44,624 bases of DNA, from positions 1-44,624 of the forward strand of contig CAMZIK010000009.1 of the NCBI GenBank assembly GCA_947307175.1, read 5' to 3'. Made by a program: the position numbers and the translations under genes. The notes beneath the pieces were generated by a model that saw nothing but the letters and a program-made list of their open reading frames with translations, was not told the DNA's origin and ran no database searches. Of the stretch, positions 40,773 to 44,624 are shown piece after piece (position 1 is the stretch's first letter; the number at the start of each line of letters is the position of its first letter). This stretch comes from an uncultured Clostridia bacterium. GTDB taxonomy: Bacteria; Bacillota; Clostridia; Oscillospirales; Ruminococcaceae.

Positions 40773-40878
40773 TGTTGTTTCCTCCTTGATGTTTGTGTTG
40801 TTGGTTTTGATCATGTTTTTCATAGTGTTTTCTCCTTTTCATTTTAATATTGGTTTTGTTGTTTGTTGTTTTTCTTTG

Positions 40879-40917
40879 ACTTTAGTTTATCACACTAACC
40901 TTTGCAACTTCTTTGCA
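40879..40917 (-). promoter_or_regulatory. TGCAA-box promoter (copy III) of the repeat-peptide gene
   Basis: On the minus strand two TGCAAAG boxes 11 bp apart (plus-strand CTTTGCA at 40900 and 40911); the proximal one sits in TTGCAA (40907-40902), 17-bp spacer, then TAAAGT (40884-40879). Confidence 0.7.
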
Positions 40918-40981
40918 AAGCTTTGTCGTTTGAGTTTTCCCTGCGAAGCTTCCTGCCTCCTCGGGTATTCCTCTTGCTGTG

Positions 40982-41020
40982 TCTATATAATATCACACAG
41001 ACCTTTGCAACTTCTTTGCA
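40982..41020 (-). promoter_or_regulatory. TGCAA-box promoter (copy II), second promoter of the repeat-peptide gene
   Basis: On the minus strand two TGCAAAG boxes 11 bp apart (plus-strand CTTTGCA at 41003 and 41014), TTGCAA (41010-41005), 17-bp spacer, TATAGA (40987-40982). It lies about 100 bp upstream of copy III, so the peptide gene has two promoters. Confidence 0.68.
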
Positions 41021-41033
41021 GTATTCACAGCAA

Positions 41034-41070
41034 AAGAAAAAACACCCGTGCTATTTCTGCACGAATGCTT
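41034..41070 (-). terminator. Terminator of the unit at 41088-41951
   Basis: On the minus strand AAGCATTCGTGC pairs (with G-U) with GCACGGGTGTTT, then TTTTTC. Confidence 0.75.
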
Positions 41071-41087
41071 TTCAAGTCATTGGTTCA

Positions 41088-41156
41088 CTAAAGAATAAAG
41101 TAAGCTGCTACGCCGCCTGCTGTGAGCAGAACTGTTATCGTTATTGAAATAAGCAT
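41088..41156 (-). CDS. Small membrane peptide (22 residues)
   Basis: A 22-codon ORF with AAAGGAG 9 bp before ATG 41156, 21 bp after the stop of the interrupted secreted gene. The peptide begins MLISITITVLLTAGG and ends AAYFIL: one hydrophobic helix. It ends with TAG. Its position suggests it accompanies the secreted protein, for example as an immunity or anchoring peptide; unproven. It resembles in size the 19-residue peptide at 36651. Confidence 0.5.
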   Translation of the reverse strand: MLISITITVLLTAGGVAAYFIL

Positions 41157-41177
41157 ATTTGCTTCTCCTTTCGATGT

Positions 41178-41951
41178 TTATTTTACAATCGGACCCTTTA
41201 TTACCGGCTTGTAATCGGAGAAGACCTGCTTCGGTCCCTTTATGTCAAGTCCGCCGTTCTTCTTTATAGGCTCATTGGTCTTGATGTTATCATTCTTTGC
41301 TGCAGCGCGTGCGTCTATTGTGAGGAATGCTACGGTTTTATCCTTGATATTGTTTGCCGTTGCATCGCCGCTGTCGCCGTCTTCCTCACGCTCATATGTC
41401 CTGATAACGACATCCTGTACCTTGCACTCGGGATCATAGATGTCAATAGCCTTGATAGTCTCGGTCATATCATAGTAGTATATCGAATAATAATGAGCGA
41501 AGTGTCCTACACCGCTGCAATCGGATCCGGTCCTGTTGTATTTCGCGGTCGTGGTTATCTTCGTGTCAACGAGGATGTATCTGTGATCCACGTGAGGCGC
41601 ATAACCGGTATAGCTTTCCTCGGGAAGTGTCTGATTGTTTTCACGCAGATAATCTGCTATGGACTATTTGCCGCCGCCTGTCTCACGGATGTTGTCAACA
41701 AATTTCATCATTTCGGTCTTGTCGAAATACTGGCTTTTGATCTGCTTGTTCAATACAGCAGCTGTTACGCTTGTGTAACGTGTACCGTCAAACTTGAATA
41801 CGGTTTCAGCCTGCGCCGCTGTGATAGATGTTTTGTTAGCTGCGAATGCCTCTGAGCTGGCTGCCGAAGCGCCGATAGCGGCTGTTGTTGTCATCATCAT
41901 TACTGCTGCGAGCATTGCTGCGATCTATCTTGTTATCTTTGTGTTTTTCAT
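41178..41951 (-). pseudogene. Secreted protein gene interrupted by two in-frame TAG codons
   Basis: From ATG 41951 the frame runs 257 codons to a stop at 41178. TAG occurs at codon 9 (41927-41925), inside the signal peptide (MKNTKITR, TAG, IAAMLAAVMMM), and at codon 96 (41666-41664), between GGGK and SIADYL. Everything else is open and reads as one protein: signal peptide ending ASA, then about 225 residues with no recognised domain, rich in Thr, Asp and Lys with a DCSGVGH segment. Either a recent pseudogene with two amber mutations or, less likely, amber readthrough; TAG serves as an ordinary stop elsewhere here. The shared leader and dual promoters upstream are intact. Confidence 0.65.
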
Positions 41952-42007
41952 AGTGTTTTCTCCTTTTCTGTTTTTGATTTTGTTTTTGGGGTTTTCCCTT
42001 TTCTTTG

Positions 42008-42036
42008 ACTTTAGTTTAACACACAAATCTTTGCAA
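42008..42036 (-). promoter_or_regulatory. TGCAA-box promoter (copy V) of the interrupted secreted gene
   Basis: On the minus strand TTGCAA (42036-42031), 17-bp spacer, TAAAGT (42013-42008). The distal box is degenerate. Confidence 0.65.
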
Positions 42037-42059
42037 GCCTTTCATTTTTTTAATCTTTT

Positions 42060-42226
42060 GTTTTCCTGCGGTTTTGGTGTGTTTCCTTTGTTGTGTCTAT
42101 ATAATAGCACACCGATCTTTGCAGGTTCTTTGCAAACCTTTGTGAAAATATGATTTTCTGTTTTCCAGTGGTTTTTGGTGTGTTTCCCTTTCATTTGATC
42201 TGAATATATCACACCGGACCGAACAA
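42060..42226. repeat. Imperfect tandem copy of the promoter-leader region
   Basis: 42060-42124 and 42158-42226 align (GGTTTTGGTGTGTTTCC, then AT-rich, then ATAGCACACCGATC or ATATCACACCGGACC). The upstream copy has TTGTTC in place of TTGCAA and TCAGAT in place of TATAGA at the same 17-bp spacing, so it is a decayed promoter copy. No gene lies in 41952-42375. Confidence 0.6.
42096..42134 (-). promoter_or_regulatory. TGCAA-box promoter (copy IV), second promoter of the interrupted secreted gene
   Basis: On the minus strand two TGCAAAG boxes 11 bp apart (plus-strand CTTTGCA at 42117 and 42128), the proximal one forming CTGCAA (42124-42119), 17-bp spacer, TATAGA (42101-42096). Confidence 0.65.
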
Positions 42227-42297
42227 AATCGAGAAGACTCTAAAACACCCAAATGACTGTCGTTTATTTGAAAGCATAGGCGGGAGTTTTTTGCAGC

Positions 42298-42330
42298 AAA
42301 AAGCCCAGTCCGAGTTAGTCAGGCTGGGTA
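42298..42330 (-). terminator. Terminator of the hypothetical gene at 42376
   Basis: CCCAG (42304-42308) pairs with CTGGG (42324-42328), with a G-U extension and a T tract on the minus strand. Confidence 0.55.
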
Positions 42331-42375
42331 CACTACTATTTTTAAATGCTTTTCTATAATAAAAAGTTGTTGATC

Positions 42376-42846
42376 TCACCGATTCGTATTTTCTTTGTCG
42401 TTTTGGATTTTCAGTCTTTGCTCAACATTCTTCATTTCGGAAGGAAACACAGCCACTGCCATATCGGTCAGTTCCTTATTCCACAACTCCCCGGTTTTTT
42501 GTACATTAGCCCATGGACACAGCGTGGCATAGTTTTCATCAACTGCAATATCGTATGAATTGTTGCAGTCACTTACGCTTAAATACAAATGCCTTCCAGT
42601 GCTTATAAGTTCTTGGGCATCTCTGCGCTTCATTCCTTTTGTTTTTAATTCGCTGAATATCTCTTCAGTTATCTCATATAGATCGTAGCGACCAGCCCAA
42701 AAGGATTCAGCGGTATATAGTTCACTTTCGCTGTCATAACATGCCTTCCAGCCCTCTCCTGTTTTGAAATGGAATGTGCCTTCTGTGTATTCCGCAGGAA
42801 GTCTGTTCCGTTTCATTTTCTTATTTTTCCTGGATACACTTGACAT
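42376..42846 (-). CDS. Hypothetical protein, paralogue of the gene at 32358
   Basis: A 156-residue soluble protein with a strongly basic N-terminus (RKNKKMKRNRL) and no signal or membrane segment. Its core, GWKACYDSESELYTAESF, YEITEEIFSELKT and DIAVDENYATL, resembles the shorter gene at 32358. It lies 48 bp after the zinc-ribbon gene and may be in the LexA operon. The ribosome site is a modest GGAGAGG before ATG 42846. Function unknown. Confidence 0.7.
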   Translation of the reverse strand: MSSVSRKNKKMKRNRLPAEYTEGTFHFKTGEGWKACYDSESELYTAESFWAGRYDLYEITEEIFSELKTKGMKRRDAQELISTGRHLYLSVSDCNNSYDIAVDENYATLCPWANVQKTGELWNKELTDMAVAVFPSEMKNVEQRLKIQNDKENTNR

Positions 42847-42893
42847 GGCTTATCCTCTCCAAATCATTTTATAAACTTTCAGCTTGCATTTAT

Positions 42894-43097
42894 TCACGCG
42901 CTGTGCAGCACTTTTATATACAGCCCGAACAGCTTGTGGCATCTCGGGCACTCAATCATAAAGTCCGCAGGCTCGTTTTCTGTCTTGGTGAGCACGCTGT
43001 TGTTTTTCAGTTTTGCGTCTGCCACATCGGCACATCGCCCACCGCAATGGGGACAATTGAGCTTGGGCATCTTTCGTCTGTTGTCATTGATCTGCAA
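42894..43097 (-). CDS. Small zinc-ribbon protein
   Basis: A 67-residue protein with two CxxC pairs (CPHCGG and CPRCHK) that should bind one zinc, separated by about 28 residues. The start is TTG 43097: AGGAG is 6 bp upstream and no ATG fits as well; a later start at MPKLNCPHCGG is possible but has no clear ribosome site. It follows the LexA gene by 15 bp, so it is probably transcribed with it. Function unknown; small zinc ribbons of this kind often bind nucleic acid. Confidence 0.65.
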   Translation of the reverse strand: MQINDNRRKMPKLNCPHCGGRCADVADAKLKNNSVLTKTENEPADFMIECPRCHKLFGLYIKVLHSA

Positions 43098-43112
43098 TTT
43101 CTTCTCCTGTTC

Positions 43113-43715
43113 TTACAGCAGATCCTTGATGACTTTAACAGCTACTCCCTGAATTACAATCTGCTGTGGGCATATATCTTTGTAGTGCCTGTTCTCCGCA
43201 CGAAGCACAGGTCTTTCCTTTTTCTCATCGAACACAAGTCTTTTGAGTGTGCTCTGGTTGTTCTCGTCAAGAGCTGCAACTATCTGTCCAAGCTCTGCTT
43301 TCTTTGTCATCTTGATAAGCACGAGGTCGCCGTCGTCGATGCCAGCACCTATCATAGAGTCGCCGCTTGCTTTGAGGATATAGTGCTTACCTGAACGAAC
43401 CCAGGTCTTCGGGATAGAAAGATACTTACCTTTGGTCTGCTCCTCGCTTGTTGGCACTCCGCAAGGTATCGAACCGACCACGGGAACACGAACAGTATCG
43501 TCAGCTGTGAGCTGAGCTATCCTCTCGGTTATGACAGTCTTGCCGTCATACTTCAGAACGCCCTGGTCGTCAAGCTCCTGCAGATACCGAAGTGCAGTCT
43601 GCCTTGAAAAGCCAAGTTCCGCCTCGATGTCACGCAGTGACGGCGTGTACTTATGTTTCAGATAATGCTTGTCGATATACTCTATCATGTCTTTTATTGC
43701 CTGCTGTTTGTTCAT
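43113..43715 (-). CDS. lexA: LexA-family transcriptional repressor
   Basis: A 200-residue self-cleaving repressor. Residues 1-65 are a winged helix-turn-helix (KYTPSLRDIEAELGFSRQTALRYLQELDDQG). The cleavage site is GSIPCG with Cys85-Gly86 in place of the usual Ala-Gly, as in UmuD. The catalytic Ser120 (GDSM) and Lys158 (TLKR) of the S24 peptidase domain are present. I chose ATG 43715 because GGAGGA precedes it; the longer reading from 43748 has no ribosome site. Upstream are many GTCACAA-like boxes, probably its own operators. It heads a short operon with a zinc-ribbon gene. It may be the SOS repressor or a mobile-element repressor; the setting leaves both open. Confidence 0.85.
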   Translation of the reverse strand: MNKQQAIKDMIEYIDKHYLKHKYTPSLRDIEAELGFSRQTALRYLQELDDQGVLKYDGKTVITERIAQLTADDTVRVPVVGSIPCGVPTSEEQTKGKYLSIPKTWVRSGKHYILKASGDSMIGAGIDDGDLVLIKMTKKAELGQIVAALDENNQSTLKRLVFDEKKERPVLRAENRHYKDICPQQIVIQGVAVKVIKDLL

Positions 43716-43742
43716 ATCAATTCCTCCAGTCGCTTTGACCAC

Positions 43743-43810
43743 TGTCACAAGTATAATATATCACAATCGAGCCATGGTGTCAATAGTCACAATGACCTCT
43801 GTCACAATTT
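43743..43810 (-). promoter_or_regulatory. lexA promoter with clustered operator-like boxes
   Basis: On the minus strand TTGACA (43783-43778), 17-bp spacer, TATATT (43760-43755). The box TTGTGAC or a near copy occurs at about 43743-43750, 43760-43768 (as TTGTGA), 43785-43792 and 43800-43808, flanking and overlapping the promoter. Two copies flank a GAGGTC segment as a direct repeat. Confidence 0.65.
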
Positions 43811-43937
43811 TCAGCGTTTTGACAACAGATACAAGGTGCAAACGGATGTTCTCTCCTGCAAGCTGTCACATTTCTTGATTCTAAACGATTTGAGACACTC
43901 GTCATTTTGACGAATTGCTTGTTCGATTCTTATGGCA

Positions 43938-43971
43938 GAAAGAAACAGCACCTGCTCGGATGGGCAGGTGC
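43938..43971 (-). terminator. Hairpin after the UDP-sugar dehydrogenase fragment
   Basis: GCACCTGC (43948-43955) pairs with GCAGGTGC (43964-43971). The T tract on the minus strand is weak (TGTTTCTTT), so termination is uncertain. Confidence 0.45.
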
Positions 43972-44031
43972 GGAGTGTCACATTGAAATATATACAATAT
44001 ACCATTTCAATTTTCGCATTCATTTATGCTG

Positions 44032-44514
44032 TTAATCTCTTCCAAAGAGATCTCTTGTAAAAACCTTTCCTCTTACATCATCAAGCATTTTATCATATCG
44101 ATTAGCTAGAATAATATCTGAACGTTCCTTAAATGAGTTCAAATCATTTACCACTTCATTATCATAAAAAAGCGTTCTGTCTTTCAATAATGGTTCGTAA
44201 ATGATTATCTTATTCTGTAACTTTTCTCTTATCCTCTTTACAACACCCTGAACTGAGCTGCTACGGATATTATCAGCGTCTTTTTTCATTGCTAACCTAT
44301 AGATACCAATAACGTTCTCATCTTTAACAAAATGCTTTATTCTCTCCGCAATGTATTCCTTTCTAATTTTGTTTGCGTCTACAGTTGCACGCATTATGCT
44401 TTCAGGAACATCCTGATAATTTGATAATAACTGCTTAGTATCCTTCGGAAGGCAATAGCCCCCATATATATTATATATTCTATTGGGTACTTCTATGGTA
44501 TGCCACTGTGACAC
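44032..44514 (-). pseudogene. C-terminal fragment of a UDP-glucose/GDP-mannose dehydrogenase
   Basis: About 160 residues corresponding to the last third of UDP-glucose 6-dehydrogenase. The catalytic-cysteine motif GGYCLPKDTKQL is present, as are the C-terminal UDP-binding domain features (NVIGIYRLAMKKDADNIR, SSSVQGVVKRI, EPLLKD). The NAD-binding half is absent; family members are about 390-440 residues. Upstream of IYNIYGGYCLP the sequence departs from the family and a stop is met at 44530. The GTG 44514 is a computed start with no ribosome site. It is probably a non-functional fragment created by a junction near 44500, close to the palindrome CTGTGACACAG. Confidence 0.7.
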
Positions 44515-44529
44515 AGGGGGTATGACACT

Positions 44530-44624
44530 TTAGGTAATCTCAAGCAGTTTCGGATCTTTATCAGCTAAATTAAGAGCACAAGTTTTTCCCTTTGGCGTAT
44601 TTGTGTCACACAGCAGTTTTTTCA
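44530..44624 (-). CDS. Partial CDS, C-terminal end of an unidentified protein
   Basis: The minus-strand frame ending at TAA 44530-44532 reads about 31 residues from the window edge, beginning KLLCDTNTPKGKTCALNL and ending KLLEIT. It is not related to UDP-glucose dehydrogenase. The gene continues beyond the window and cannot be identified. Confidence 0.4.
   Translation of the reverse strand, partial: KKLLCDTNTPKGKTCALNLADKDPKLLEIT

Noticed and set aside
41178..41951. Genome-wide amber recoding (for example pyrrolysine-type)
   Set aside because: TAG terminates the metallophosphoesterase gene and at least two others, and no recoding genes are in the window.

Overview
The window looks like chromosomal DNA of a Gram-positive, spore-lineage Firmicute of the Ruminococcus / Oscillospiraceae type. 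This is inferred from gene content (AbrB-type regulators, SpmA/SpmB, lipoproteins with classical lipoboxes, an AgrC/AgrA-like system, LexA), very strong AAAGGAG ribosome sites, TTG/GTG starts and clear TTGACA-17-TATAAT promoters. No rRNA, tRNA or CRISPR array was seen. The left 36 kb is orderly core-type sequence. The right 8 kb is an accessory zone rich in small secreted peptides, gene fragments and duplicated promoters.

Layout. 0-1.7 kb: a divergent abrB-like regulator and spmAB. 1.8-5.2 kb: a polar amino acid ABC importer (permease, ATPase, binding lipoprotein) followed by a second binding lipoprotein that duplicates the first together with its terminator and with the promoter region found at the head of the operon. 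5.3-8.3 kb: papain-like lipoprotein, GNAT acetyltransferase and macro-domain protein, ending in a MITE-like element. 8.6-9.3 kb: a VWA-domain protein. 9.4-14.6 kb (minus): an FtsX-type ABC exporter in an operon with a LytTR response regulator and a GHKL histidine kinase. Between this operon and the divergent small-protein gene at 14.8 kb are two back-to-back pairs of 9-bp direct repeats with 21-bp spacing, the expected geometry of LytTR operators. 15.3-17.4 kb: MEMO/AMMECR1 fusion and its radical SAM partner. 17.5-18.7 kb: a free-standing condensation-type acyltransferase-like protein. 18.9-20.8 kb: an ABC-2 exporter with an XRE-AbrB fusion regulator. 21-26.5 kb: a metallophosphoesterase, then a Ser/Thr kinase, double-FHA ABC ATPase, permease and PP2C phosphatase cluster that looks like a phosphorylation-controlled ABC transporter. 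26.6-29.1 kb: ECF sigma, anti-sigma and a DUF4097-type lipoprotein. 29.2-36.2 kb (minus): CbbX-like AAA+ ATPase, CorA, a small hypothetical protein and a large PAS-GGDEF-EAL protein.

The accessory zone (36.4-44.6 kb) contains two tiny plus-strand ORFs with strong ribosome sites, a 5'-truncated copy of the papain-like lipoprotein, a DUF5131-like protein, a two-TM hypothetical protein, and then three consecutive minus-strand units (42.2-39.9 kb). These encode a secreted protein interrupted by two in-frame TAG codons plus a 22-residue membrane peptide, a secreted peptide with 108-bp tandem repeats, and a fragment that has lost its start. All three minus-strand units and the tiny-ORF unit share one unusual promoter architecture: TGCAA boxes 11 bp apart (clear in four of the six copies), the proximal one forming a TTGCAA-like -35 exactly 17 bp from TATAGA or TAAAGT. 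This peptide regulon is the best candidate in the window for an undescribed system. The right end holds a LexA-like repressor operon and a truncated UDP-sugar dehydrogenase.

All product names come from reading sequence and motifs by eye; no database search was run.
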